A DNA stretch of 64,000 nt from contig VZDJ01007747.1 in assembly GCA_008694505.1 (NCBI GenBank), positions 43,482,388 through 43,546,387 of the forward strand, in the 5' to 3' direction. Position 1 is the first letter of the stretch. The number at the start of each line of letters is the position of its first letter. The position numbers and the translations under genes are program-made. The stretch is from Cyanoderma ruficeps. Taxonomy: Eukaryota; Chordata; Aves; Passeriformes; Timaliidae. A model generated the notes under the pieces. It had not been told where the DNA came from, did no database searches, and saw only the letters and a list, made by a program, of their open reading frames with translations. This document shows, piece after piece, positions 52,274 to 64,000 of the stretch.

Positions 52274-52426
52274 GGATGCCCCATCCCTGGAAGTGCCCAA
52301 GGCCAGTTTGGATGGATCTCTGAGGAACCTGGCCTAGTGGAAAGTGGCAGCTCATGGCAGGGGGGTTGGATTAGATGAGCTTTAAATGTCCTTTCCAACC
52401 CAAAGCACTCTGTGATTCTTTGATTG
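52274..52426 (+). mobile_element. CR1 LINE 3' end fragment
   Basis: It has 'gccccatccctggaagtgcc', 'caaggccagtttggatgg', 'gtcctttccaacccaaagca' and the tail CTGTGATTCTTTGATT. Plus orientation, about 150 bases. Confidence 0.92.
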
Positions 52427-54071
52427 GATATCAAATATCTCCCTTTAAGTTCCTTGGAGCAGTCTGGGATTGTGGTATCTCTTGGAGACTGTTCACATTG
52501 TTCCAGTGGCCAAAGGACACCCACTCCTCCAGAGAAGTCTAAATAAGAGCTATCTGAGAGTGCAGCAGCAATGTAAACTGATAAACCTCCTGTCAAATCT
52601 AACCGAGAAAGAAACCCAAACCTCACGGGTTTTGGCAGAGCACCCGGTTCTGTAACACAAAAATAAAACAAAACAAAACACAACAGCATAAAAATGAAAG
52701 AACACATACTGCAGCTTCAAGCTTTTAAACAGAGTGAGTTTGTGGTGTTTAAAACTTTTTTTGAAGATGGGCATTTGTCCCAAGCTGTGTCAAAGTGAGC
52801 ACCAGAAACAGTCTTAAGAGCAGCACCATTGCTTCTCTACCCTCATGGAGGTTTACCAGGTTTTTCAGACACTTGTGCCTGATTCAGATGCCAAACCCTT
52901 TTTTCCTTTTCAAAATCAGTGAGCTTGGCATGAGGCTTTAATTATTCCTTAGGAGGCAGGCATAAAAATATAGGGGTGCTTAACATAATGACGGAATTAT
53001 GATGTGAGTTATGCAAAATTGATTCCCTTTTAAACTACATGGTTGCAAATTATCAAGGAATTCTACAGCTGATTTAATTTCATGTATTTATTTATTTATT
53101 CATTTATGAGCAAGAAAGAGGTGTAACTGCTAGATTTATAAATATATAAACCCTAAAATTAATCTGGCATTTTTGCCTTGTACATATTGGACATAAAGTT
53201 CCACAGAAGCTTGAAGGAAGATAACTTGCATTACAAGGCTCTTCCCACTTCTAACATTGGCAATATTTGGCACACTGATTTCTGGAAAATGTAACTTAGA
53301 GTGAGAATTCACTTAAACCAAACTCTTAATGTAAAAACTTAGTTTATGAGGAAGGCGACATAAATTGTAGGGACGAAAAGATCAGAAGCCAATATGTGAG
53401 GCTGATTAAATATTCCACAGAAGTCAGTTTTATATCATAATGGAGAATCTGCAAGCAAATTTCCATTGCAAATGTCAATTATCTATAAATATTAATGCAT
53501 AAATATTAACTAAACTATTTCATACAGCTACATTAATAGAACTTGCATATTCACGATGTAAATAAAACAGTTTACTATTTTTAATTTTATTACTCGTAAA
53601 ACAAGATTTCTGGGCACATTTTATGTAACTAAATTATATAATTAACAAAATAAAATTATGGCTCTGTGTGCTCAGCATGGAAGATGAGAGTCATCACCCC
53701 AGGTTGTACTTACACTTCGCAGGAAGGATTGTGACCATATTAAAGATAACAGCAAAACATAAATTTCAGTGAGTAATATTATATTGCTTTCCACATATAC
53801 AATTAAGAATGCTCTGGAGATAACTAGAATACTCTAAACACAAGTTATTACTATAATCCTAATACTGGTTGAAAGGCATTCAAAAAGAACCCTGAAACCC
53901 TCCAAGCTCTGCCAAGTGATTCCTGTTTGAAGGTGGAATATGCTCCCAGGATAAATGGCAAAAGATCTTTAGTTGGCAGGTTTTAAAACATCACAGTAGG
54001 AGAAAAATCCTGATTTTCTAGGAAAACGGAATGAATGACCTCAAATGGTTTTTTCATTCATCTTGCAAAAC
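52427..54071. other. Unique AT-rich DNA
   Basis: It includes an AAAAC-type tract at about 52662-52685 and a TTTA-type run at 53086-53104. Bases 53340-53600 are listed separately as a possible conserved element. No gene is recognised. Confidence 0.5.
53340..53600. promoter_or_regulatory. Possible AT-rich conserved element
   Basis: Dense TAAT/ATTA cores occur with two copies of ATAAATATTAA (about 53484 and 53501), in complex sequence free of transposons. This resembles homeodomain-rich enhancers, but AT-rich neutral DNA can look alike. Confidence 0.2.
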
Positions 54072-54128
54072 ACTGGAGCTGGATGCTCTTTAAGATCCTT
54101 TCCACGCCAAACCAGTCTGTGATTCCAC
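54072..54128 (+). mobile_element. Very short CR1 LINE 3' end
   Basis: Only 'ctggagctggatgctcttta', 'agatcctttccacgccaaac' and the tail start CTGTGATTCC remain. Plus orientation. Confidence 0.8.
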
Positions 54129-54911
54129 TGCCCAAACTGGCAGTGTTCCATTTCAGCAAGCAAGAATGAATGAAAATGAAGAGCTGTCATGTAAATATGG
54201 GGTGGGCATTCCCAAAAAAGAGAGAATCAAATCAGGACCTGAGGGCAGAAAATGGGAAGGAGCACAAAATTTATTTTACCCAATTTCAGCCACCCTAAAG
54301 TTGTGCCTATAAACTACATCAGACAGGAGAGAAATGCACGTTCAGAGCCTGATTCCTCCCACACTAACACAGCACTCAAGGCAGTCTATGAAATTGTCCT
54401 CTTGCCTCCTTTTGCTGCCAACATGGAGAACATTGAAATTAATTTTAATTTTAATTTTAATGCTAATTTTAATGCTAATTTTAATGCTAATTTTAATTGT
54501 CTAAAGAGTAAGTGAAGTGCAGGAAGGGCAGGCCTTGACTTTGCACCTGCAAGAGCCCAGTGTGGCTGAATCAGCACAGAGGAGAAAAAGAAAAATGGGA
54601 TCCAAGAGAGATTTCCATGACTTTTCTTCATGCATATAAAGAGTAACACAGATAAATTTCATCCCTACCTCGCTCCCAAGATAGCAGAATTACATGCTGC
54701 TTTTTTTTTGGGTGAAACTTCTGAGCTTGCCCCAAACAAACACGGTTGGCATTCTTCTGGTGCAAGACACAAACACAGGGAAAAACTGTGGCAGGTTTTC
54801 CTGTTGGAATGTGGCATGAACTGAAGTGCACTGCCCTGCTCTGAAACTCAGTCTAAGCGTTGTGGTAACTGAAGCAGGAAAAATATATGAGGTGATCACT
54901 TGGAATTGATT
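54129..54911. other. Unique DNA with a minisatellite
   Basis: The stretch contains the hexamer-based array at 54441-54500 and a T run at about 54701-54709. No gene is supported. The open frames of 64-87 codons cross the array on both strands because its unit length is a multiple of three. Confidence 0.5.
54441..54500 (+). repeat. AATTTT/AATGCT hexamer minisatellite
   Basis: Ten hexamers lie in tandem: three AATTTT, then alternating AATGCT and AATTTT, with a last variant AATTGT. The higher-order unit AATTTTAATGCT repeats exactly three times at 54453-54488. Read in frame it gives Asn-Phe and Asn-Ala dipeptides, but nothing shows it is translated. Confidence 0.95.
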
Positions 54912-55083
54912 TGCTGCCCACAGAAGGTGTGGATGTCCTCATTCCTGGAAGTTTGAAAGGCCAGGTTGGATGGAGCTCTGAGGAATCTGGGACAGAGGAA
55001 GGTGTCCCTGCCAATGGCAGGTGTGGAACCAGAAGGTCTTTAAGGTCTCTTTGAACCCCAAACCATTCTGGGATTCTGTGATA
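54912..55083 (+). mobile_element. CR1 LINE 3' end fragment
   Basis: It has 'tgctgcccacagaaggtgtg', 'aaggccaggttggatggagc', 'ggaaggtgtccctgccaatg' and the tail CCATTCTGGGATTCTGTGAT. Plus orientation, about 170 bases. Confidence 0.93.
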
Positions 55084-55849
55084 CTTTTAAACTGTACCTG
55101 GAGACCAAAGCCTGGGTGAAACATGCTCTGGTAGTCAAGGTATAAATGTATTAATGTATGAAGTTGTATTAATTTTTGTAATCTAAGAATACACAGAGAA
55201 TTTTGCAGATGATTGTGGGGCACTGGTATCAAATATAATCTCATATTTTCCTGTCATTTATTCACTTTTACTTTCTTAATTGTAAGCAGGAAAACATATT
55301 GTATTATATATGCAAACTAAGGCATAATGAGCTATCTGCAAAGCAGCATAGTTTGGCTCTCCCTAAATATAGAGTATATTTCTCCAGAAGAACTAATAAA
55401 ATATCAAAGACTGAATTCTGTACTGGTAGCCCCAGCATTCACATCTGCTCATATCTCTGTTCCCAAACCTTGCAGATGACAGAGCCAGTTTAACCATTTT
55501 CCCCTGCAAATCCGCTATAAATATATAAGATATAAAATGTAAAATAGAAAATATAATATACAAACAGATTTTTTCCTGTAGTACTTATTCATTTTTTTCT
55601 GGAAATATCTGCCATGAAGTTTCATGAAGCAGAGCACGTTGTGAGAAGAGCAGAGGCTCCCTGGATCTGTGATTCAGGGGAGTATTTTCATATCTCTGTG
55701 CCTGTCACAGCTTTGCAAGGGAGATTCTAATAAAGAATTTCCCAGTGCCTACCCAGGCAACCCCTTCCAAAATGCACAAAGCCTAAAGTCCCAGCCTTGG
55801 CCATTTTATAATTCAAATAATCTCACTGCAGAAATGCCTGTGAAATAAA

Positions 55850-56150
55850 TAACAACATTTGATTAAGAAGTCAAAAAAATGCAGCGGCGGCAAATCGCAT
55901 CCAATATTCTGTTTAGGAAAGTACATAAATGAAGTTTCTGCCTCGGGGCAGGAAATGTAATTTTCTTTCAGTATAGAGCATTTAGCATCACAGGATCCAA
56001 ATCTTGCTGATAAACATGTCTAGCCAAATAAAAGCCTTTTCCAATAAATCTGAGCACTTTTAATCAACGTGCTTATCACAACCAAATATTAATTTACTAA
56101 TTAAAATCTAAAACACAGGGCTTTTAAGATTAAGAGAATCGAGCCAGAAG
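55850..56150. promoter_or_regulatory. Candidate conserved noncoding element
   Basis: This is complex AT-rich sequence with retained CpGs (GCGGCGG at about 55884, ATCGCAT, CTCGGGG, AACGTG, ATCGAG) and several TAAT/ATTA cores, for example near 56090-56105. No repeat hallmark or long frame is present. Inferred from composition. Confidence 0.28.
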
Positions 56151-58559
56151 GTCTGTATTTGTAGAATGGGAGTCCTGTGCTGTTTGCAGCCTGAGGTTTG
56201 TGGCTGTGAACCCTCCTCCACACTTTTCCACACCTGTGAGAGCTTGAACATGATCCTACTCAAAAGAGACCACAAAAACCCCTCTCAGCTTCATTACAGC
56301 TTCATAGAAGGGTGATGGCAGCTCTGAAAACACCTAATTCTGTAAATTCACATTCAGGAAAGTGCAGGGGACACATCCTAATTGTCACTAAAAGTCTGCA
56401 ATGCCAACCCAGCCTCCACCATTCCCTGGGGAGCCCAACCACAGTCCCACAGCCCTAAGAGACAACTTCAGCACTTCTGCTCTCCACAGGAGGCCTCTGT
56501 GCCCTTCAGTCTAGGCCAGGCTTAAGAGCAGACAAACTCATGAGCAACCGCAGTTTACAAAAGCTGAGATGGCAAAAATCTTCTAAATTCAATTTAGTGA
56601 ACAATTGTTCTCTTTGGGGATGGAATCTTGTGTGCCCAAGGATGCCAATGTCAACTGAAATTTGGGCTTCTTTATGAGAATCAAATCTCACCTCACTGGC
56701 TCTACAGCAATCACCGTATTTCTCAGCAATTTTATTTCTTTCTCGCACTTTGTCACTGGAGACATTAAATAAAACAGTTAGATATCAAAAAAATACTGAA
56801 AGAATTAAAAAAAAAATCACATAGGTATCTTCAGTGTTTCTTCCCCTCCCTCTTTCCAGTTTTGCAGCACAGTCAGAACATGGTCCTGCTCGTAACTCCG
56901 AATGGCTCTGGCTGCTTTTACCTGATGATTTTATTTTTAGAGTAAAAGGAGGTTCTTAAAAATAATTAATCTCTTTTTTTTTTCTGTTTTTCTTGGCTAA
57001 TTTCAGCTGGTCTCAATCTTGTTGAGCACATCTTGAACCAGTCTCAATTGACTCTAAGTTCTGCTGGTGCTTTTCCCTGTTGAAGGGCTGTTGCTGAAGC
57101 CATTTGGTTATACAAAGGAAAATCCAAAATTCAGTGAACAATCTCATGTACAGCCAGGGTAGCAAGCATTAAACCAACAAATTATATTACAATGAAACAA
57201 CTGACAGGTGAACCTTGATTGAAATTTTTGTTGAACCTCACTAGCTAAGCAATTTGAAACTGTTTTGATCTTCTACTCAATCTGCTAAATCCTGACATTT
57301 CCCAATGTTTTATCTTCTACCACAGAACCGGATGATCAGATTTAAGATAAGAAATCTTATGAATGGTGCACACTTGAAACTACAGGAAAGAGTCCTGAGC
57401 AAGTCGTGTTGTGGGATTCTCCAGGCTCCATATAATTTTCTCTTCACCATTCTCTCCTTTTACCCAGATACCTTCAATTAAATACCGCATATTCCAAGGA
57501 GAACAAACAGCAAATAAGAAAAGGATCATCTTTTGAGAAACATATTTATTAGCCAGGGCAAAAGTCATCTTGTGCAGGGTTGATTCACAAATACACACAG
57601 AGAGGATCTATAGAAGAGCAGGGCAGTCTTTCTAAAGATTTCCTTAATTATGAAAACACAGAGAAATACAGAGACAGATAGAGAGGTGTGAGTGTATCGC
57701 ACACAACCGCTTCAAGGTCATGATAGCACCAGCTGCTTTGCCTGCTGAAGCATTAAGGCAGTTGGTAGATATAAAAAATCCTCTCCAATCAATCCCATTA
57801 CTCCGTTTAAAGGTTTAAAACCAGGTACACATTTAACATCTTTATGGCAGGAAACTGGAAATGCTCCTGGCACAACACGTTTTTGCACGGTTTGCATTGC
57901 CCACAATACACAGCCATGCTCCTCCAGCTCTATACATATTTATTTTTAAACAATTATCTAAGTCTGACACTAAACTATTCATTAACCATGCAAGTCAAAC
58001 GTTACCTAAACTCTCCTGCTTTGTTTCAAGTGTCTTGCCTTTGCTTTTGATTCCTTCACACTTTTTCCTTGTAAAAAAAAAACACTTTCTGACTTAACAG
58101 ATTGGACAGTGGGGAGATCTCCTCTTTACTGCCAGGGAATTATTGAATTTAGCAGCAGCATGTTCAGGGAAGAAACCCCAGGAAAAAGCTTCACCCTTCC
58201 TGGAACAGGCTATTCACAGTCCTTTGCAAAGGGAACACTGCTAGAGGGGCTCAGGGAGTCTACTGCACTAACAGAGATCACATAGAGAATCACACATCCA
58301 AACAAGATTTTCATTAAAAAAAAAAAAGGATTAAAAATAATAAAAGGATAAAATTAGTCCGCTACAATTCCAAATGAAACATTTAATACCTGTAATATAA
58401 ATATTCAAAGCCAGCAATTAAAAGAAGAGGGGGAAAAAAAAAACCCAAAATAACCCCAAACACTTTCCAGAATGTCATTTGAAATAAATTAATCTCTGTG
58501 ATGAAATGGAAATTTATTAAGTTTGTCAAGTGTTTTAATGAGACCTTCTTGTTAGAGCT

Positions 58560-58870
58560 CACACAGAATCGATGTCTGAAGGGAAGTCCAGCTCATCAGG
58601 CTGCAGCAGCAAAATCTACTGACATATTCTCCCTCTAATAATGTATTATCTTGACTTATTCTTGATATGAGTTGTCTGGTCCTAACAGTAAATACCACCA
58701 GAGAGCAATGAGAAATCCCAGCAGGATGATGACACTAATTGCACTGTCTTGACTGGAATTCAAATTGCTGAGCAGTAAATGAGATTACTAGCCTAAAGAA
58801 AATCTTAATTTAAATGTGCAGCTGCATTTATCTCATCTCAGATACAATTTTCCGAAGTGCTTAAAAAGAA
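58560..58870. promoter_or_regulatory. Possible conserved noncoding element
   Basis: Complex, low-repeat sequence has an ATCGAT site, TAAT cores and a GCAGCTGC E-box palindrome near 58819. The evidence is weak and compositional. Confidence 0.18.
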
Positions 58871-60470
58871 AGTAATACCAGGCAGGCATGGAAGAGAAAC
58901 CCTTATTTCTGAAGGTTTTCAAGATAATTAAGTGTCCTCATGTGTTTTGTTGTTTGGCCAGATTTTATAACAAGCAGTAATTTGCAGGTCAGAAGAGAAA
59001 AATGAGAGGAATTCTTCAATTGTTGCAACTTTTTCTGCCTTTGATACTGTCTAATTTTTGTTTTCCAACATGGAGTATCTCTGATGAATAGAGAATCAAA
59101 GAGTTAAAATAGGTGAAGTTTCAGACCCATGACTTATGGATAGTCTATCTTGAATCATGCAATTTTCTTGTAAGCATTGCAAAGCAATAGAAAACCTTTA
59201 GAAAATAATTTTAAAATATTAATTAACCTACCGATTCTAAAAAGAAACAAATGTGCCAGGTTTTTTCAATTAAGGGATTATGCTGACAAGCTTAATTAGA
59301 AGAATCACAAACAGAAATTGTGTTTTCATTGCATTTGCATATGTGTGTGTCCCCAGAATAAATGAGATTTCTCTGAAAACATTTTTTTTCCTCTTAAAAT
59401 CAGAAAGTATGTGGAATACATGCAGTTTGCAATCCAAGATCAGGTTCTTGGGCAAGAGGGAGGATCCTGACTGCCACAATGCAAAGCCTCAAAAGTAAAA
59501 AAAAAAATAAAAAATCAGGCCAACCCCAAAGACATTTGAGGATAAATACTTCAGAATGGATTAAAATCTTGTTGTAAACATTTTAAAATGAAGATTTTTA
59601 CCAGATATGGGATCAGCATCTTGGTGAAAATACCTCATGCTTTCTTCATGTTCTCTTCCAAATTTCCTAAGCCCTTATCACCCTTAAGTAATATTTATTA
59701 CTAATTATGTTAATTCGGAGTGTTTAGGAAGTATTGTCTATACCCCAGAATTCTTCAAGCAGCTTCCCAGAACAAATTGGATCAGGATTTAATGTATTTC
59801 CATTTGGAGCAGAAAATACAATTTCCAACTGCAAAGCCTCAGTACATCACAGGGCCTGGAGCACAGGCAGTCTATGAGAAGTTTTAAGGAGTTTTCAGAC
59901 TATCATCACTTGTATTCTCTTCTCCCCCAAGTAAATTTACACCTGAATTTTATGTCTGTTAATGCAATAGGATTTTTTTTTTTCTCACAGTAAACATCAG
60001 CTTGAAGAGCAATAACCAGGAGTAAGAAAATAAAGGAGTGGGGGGAATGTAGCAATTATTAAACCCCCCCCCCCAACATTTTGATCTGAGCATGGAAATA
60101 CATTTGCAATAGAGATCCCTACTCTGACAGATGTGTAAAGTGCCTACAGCTATAGGTAACAGGGCCAGGCCTCAGAATACAAATCCCTCCTCCTGCTCCC
60201 ACATTTGAATGCTTCTGCATGTAGCTCTGCTTGCCTCAGTAGGAGGATTTTTATTGATCTTCATTTGAAAGGCAATTCTTTTTATAATCGATAATTTCTC
60301 ACCCCTTTGTATCTCCGGGCTGGCATTTAACAGCGAAGCCCAGCAGCCTGTGGGAGTGCTGAAATGGAAAGGTCAAGGACAAGAAGAAGGTTTTGTGAAT
60401 TGCAGCTCTCTCCCCACATTCCTTCCCAAGGTGCTTTCTGAATTAACAAGTTCTGTTGATGCTGAGCAGA

Positions 60471-60494
60471 TTTTTTTTTTTTTTTTAAAAAAAA
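60471..60494. repeat. T16/A8 homopolymer junction
   Basis: Sixteen T residues pass directly into eight A residues, forming a perfect A/T inverted repeat of eight-base arms. Confidence 0.9.
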
Positions 60495-61069
60495 GGGGAC
60501 CTGGTTTGTGTCTGAGTTACATGAAATAAAACTTCTTGTTCCACCTGGCTGCTGTGCCTGACTGGTGTGGCCATCCCCCGGGCTGGCCTTGGCTTTGCTA
60601 CCTCACAGCAGCTCTGAAAAGCTGAGTTCTGTCAAGCTGCAAAAAGCAAATGCCAACTGTATTGTGACAAATGTCCCAAGATGGATGAATCAAGGCCTGC
60701 AGAAAAGGAATTCTGTTCCGTTCTCTACCTTTGATGGTGAAAATGTTTGGAGGATTAATCAAGGAGAACCCTTGTGTTTTTTCAAAGGTACACAATCACT
60801 GAGGCAGACTGAGCCCTTCCTCAGTCAGATCCCACCCTGCCTTAAAAAGTAATAATAAATCCATTTATGTCACTCCTTCTAGAAGGACCCAGCTTCTATC
60901 CACAAGGATCAATCAATTTATGGTCTAGACTTACTATTTTAAAATTACCTTCCCTCTGGGAAGATGCATATTGGTAAAAGCAAAAAGAACTCATTTTTTT
61001 CCAGTAGAATATTCAGTTATTAGCATTCTTTGCTCCTTTTTTTCCCCACCAGAACATACATTTGTTAAA

Positions 61070-61365
61070 CATAATCATTATTCTTTAATTCTCCGGATAT
61101 ATGATACCCAATGATATTTTCTAAGTAAATGCAAACACTCTCTTAATTCAGCATAACTGCACAATACCCTATGATTTATTAATGCTGGTGACTTTATAGT
61201 CCTCCAATTTTGATAATGATCCCATGGAAGCCGTTCTATTAATTTAAAAAATGCAATTGTTTGAAAGGAAATCCCAGAGATATTATCAACTATGTGTAAT
61301 GCTGACATAAGCCTGATGTTATCTGCTTACACCTATCATGAAACTGATGATTAACCTCAGCATCT
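61070..61365. promoter_or_regulatory. Candidate conserved noncoding element
   Basis: About 300 bases of complex sequence are rich in ATTA/TAAT and GATA/TATC cores with a TCCGGA site (near 61093). It lies within a long stretch without transposons and has no open frame of note. This resembles deeply conserved developmental enhancers, but only alignment can show it. Confidence 0.25.
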
Positions 61366-64000
61366 ATGGAATTCTGTGAGGGAAAGCTTCCATGCACTCA
61401 TGTTTTTATTTTCCTTATGTTTCCATTGCTATTATACATGTGTAAGGTACGGTCTTTCTTGCTCTTAATTGTGGTGGGGGTTTTTTTTCATGGTTTATTC
61501 GCTTGTTGTTTCTGGTTGTCGATGTTTTGTTTGCTGTTGTTTCTGTTTTTAATCATTCCTTTCCAAAATTCCTGGAATTTTAACATTCTGTGTTTGGAAG
61601 GCAACTTCCATTTGGGGATTTAGCTCATGGTCTTCGAGTAATTCTTTCGTGACTATTTGTAAATATAAACTATGTGGTGAATCAAGTCTATGACTCATCT
61701 AATTAATAAGCATAAAGCATCTTATGAAAAAGAACTTAATTCAAAACAGAGTCTTTCAGGCTGACCTCCTGTAGCAGCAATGTCTGCAGGAATGTTAGCA
61801 AGAGGCAGCTGGGAGTTGCTAGAAAAAAGACTGACAAAGGGAAGGGTGGAGTAGGAGTTGTAAACCACAAACACAAATCTAGAAATCTTCCCTTTAAAAA
61901 AAATTTCAATACTGGATAGTTTGGTATTCTTTTCTTTCAGGAAATGATGGAAGCTCTGCTGAGAACGTTTTGTCATTACAGCTTTGAAGGAGTGACATAA
62001 AATGTGGTCACACATATCCAGTTTTGCCTTCTGTGTTGCTGATACCTATTCCTGTTTCTCCTTTTTATGATTCCTGGAGTACCATGTGCTCATCTAGTGC
62101 AGCACAATCAGCTCTGGGTCACACCTAATGATTGCTTCTATGGGAAAAAGGATGAAAATGAAACATTATCACATTCATTTGCATATGGAAAAGCTGCGGG
62201 TAGATGAAGGTTGGTTTAATTTCATCGAAATGTAACCATGTAGAAATGAGAGGTGCTGCCTAAGCAGTTACCCAGGCTGTCTTTACATGGGAGAGAAGGC
62301 AGCTTCCTTACAGGATACTGCCCAATCATCCTGGGCAAATATTTTGGATTAGGACATAATTCAGCTGAACACAAGATCACATCTGACCCTTGCATTTGAG
62401 ACAATTGGAGTTTGGAGTCAGATTGTACTCTCCGTGATTTTCCCAAGACTATTTGACGTGGCAAAGGCAGAACCCTCAGAGATTGGTCTCGTGAGTCCCT
62501 TCACCACAAGAACATTCCCTGGACATCCACAGGACTCAAATGTTTTCGTTTTCAGATGATGCATCCATCACACAGGAGAAAATCAAGTCTGTTACCCAAA
62601 AAATGTCATTCTAGTGGACACCACAGTTAATCCACATGGATATTTCACAGGACATCACTGATCTGCCCAGAGAAATGAAATTCCCAGAGTCATCCACTCC
62701 CAGGCCATGGGGTATTGAGTATGTAAATTGTCTGTAGCTGGTAGCACCCCACATTCTATGATCTTTTGAGACTCGGTAAAGAATGTGACTGAAAAGTGCC
62801 AGCTCCCTATATATGGTTACCAAACATTTAGAAAGATTGGAAAAGTTGGCAAAAAAAGTGGAAATTAGATGGAAAAATACATGACAATTTTCTTCTTCCC
62901 AATGTTAAGACTATGCCTACATATGCCTCATCAAGAACTGCAGAGAAATGGAATGTCATTTTTTATCCTTTTCTTTTTCACAAAATCCACTCCTTTTCTT
63001 TCTTCCCTGACTCTCTCTATGCCTACTATAAAATTCTGGTTTTTAGAACTTCTTCTTGTCTTTACCCCAAGTCTTTCTAAATATGGTAGAAATCTTCCCT
63101 GTCAACTGACTAAATTATTCCCAAATTGTTTTTTACAGCAGCTTTTATATATAAAAAAGTACTTTATGGCACTTTTAAAAAGTAAGTCTTAAAAAGAAAA
63201 GAAGTTGTTCCTTGTTTAAGAAAATCCATTATTCCATTTGAGGAGCAAAAGAGCATTCTCATGGTAAGTAATAAAAAAGCACCATGACTTAGCAGATGCA
63301 TAGTAAGAATCACAGCTGAGTCTTTCAAGTTGCAGGAAGAAATGTTCAAAACCTGTTGATTTTGATTATAAAAACTCAAAGATTTCCATCCCCTTAGATG
63401 CAGCCGTAAAGTCGGACATGTTATGAAGAAAAAAAAGAAAAGAAAAACAATATTCAAGTGGGTGATTTGCTGAAATGAAGCAGAGGTAGGCTTGGCTCAA
63501 GAGAAGAAAGGATTCCATCTGTTCTTGCACTTCTGCAATATCCTCTTGGATACTTAAAATTATATGACACATATATTCTGATCCTGAAAAATTAAGAGAT
63601 CCTTTCTGGAGAGTAAAGGCAGGCCTGAAGAAAGAACATCAAATCTAATGTTACATGACTCTGTTTTCTGCGTTGCTGGAGAAAAAAGCCCCCATCAAAC
63701 AGAGCCTTCACAGCATCTGTACAAACACACTCTGCCCTGAGGCTACAGAAGGCAAGAGCTACTTTATCTCCCCTTTTACTTCGATTTTCTAGCTTTATTC
63801 CGCCTTTTTTTTCCCCCTTTTCTTCTTTTCTACAAGCTCAGCCTCCTGCTGACTGGTGGAACAGCCTTTCCTTTATATTTCATTTTATTATCTCCTTCTG
63901 TGACTTCACAAGCGCAGCTGCTACTGGTGTTTCCCTGAGTCAGCCAATCCTGCTGAACATGAGAGGCAGCAAGTGTTCCTCTACCACATCTCTCCTTTCA

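Larger units (their letters stand above)
55084..64000. other. Repeat-poor unique DNA to the end of the window
   Basis: No transposon or gene is recognised over about 8.9 kb. Simple sequence includes A runs near 58315-58327 and 59496-59505, C11 at 60064-60074, a T16/A8 junction at 60471-60494 and pyrimidine-rich DNA at about 63805-63833. Frames reach 107 codons at most (62869-63192, plus) with no recognisable domain. Three blocks are listed separately as possible conserved elements. Confidence 0.5.

Noticed and set aside
52204..52707. 167-codon minus-strand open frame
   Set aside because: About a third of it is antisense CR1 (52274-52426) and the rest has no recognisable features.
62745..62775. 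ATTCTATGATC resembling a CR1 tail
   Set aside because: The upstream sequence lacks any CR1 3' UTR motif.
1..64000. Bacterial, phage or CRISPR-type systems, tRNA or rRNA genes
   Set aside because: No operon-like gene packing, Shine-Dalgarno-led frames, repeat-spacer arrays or RNA gene signatures were seen. The CR1 content identifies nuclear bird DNA.

Overview
The window looks like vertebrate nuclear DNA, almost certainly from a bird and probably a songbird. The evidence is the set of at least eighteen CR1-type LINE 3' ends, with the typical 'tggtttgggttggaa...' body and ATTCTRTG-like tails, together with two solo-LTR-like blocks whose 3' parts resemble songbird endogenous retrovirus LTRs. 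Sequence outside the repeats is AT-rich and CpG-poor, with many homopolymer A/T runs. No bacterial or phage-like gene organisation is present. There is no gene I can name: every open frame is short, and the longest ones are either antisense or frameshifted readings of CR1 or fit chance. The region is best read as intergenic or long-intron DNA.

Layout. 1-8.0 kb: unique AT-rich DNA with one CpG-dense island (about 4083-4375). 8.0-16.4 kb: three related CR1 copies, the first (8045-8842) long enough to keep frameshifted remains of the reverse-transcriptase ORF C-terminus. 16.4-30.4 kb: about 14 kb in which I recognise no transposon. 30.4-49.1 kb: a repeat-rich zone with CR1 3' ends of several subfamilies in both orientations, two solo-LTR candidates (34646-34993 and about 37993-38506) and a 29-base assembly gap in an A-rich tract (39870-39898). 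Unique CpG-bearing blocks at 33.2-33.6 kb and 42.2-42.6 kb look like conserved noncoding elements. 49.2-50.0 kb: the best candidate for real exons, a short open segment ending at a good splice donor, a good splice acceptor 375 bases on, an in-frame stop and an AATAAA signal. 52.2-55.1 kb: three more CR1 3' ends and a small hexamer-based minisatellite. 55.1-64 kb: about 9 kb without recognisable transposons, with several enhancer-like AT-rich blocks.

There is no set of genes here whose joint action can be described. The two repeat-poor deserts and the CpG-bearing unique blocks suggest a regulatory landscape around a gene outside the window, or the intron of a very large gene. That is inference; no alignment could be run. 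I found no convincing previously undescribed system. The items most worth checking are the exon pair at 49.3-50.0 kb, the CpG-dense block at 4.1 kb and the solo LTRs.
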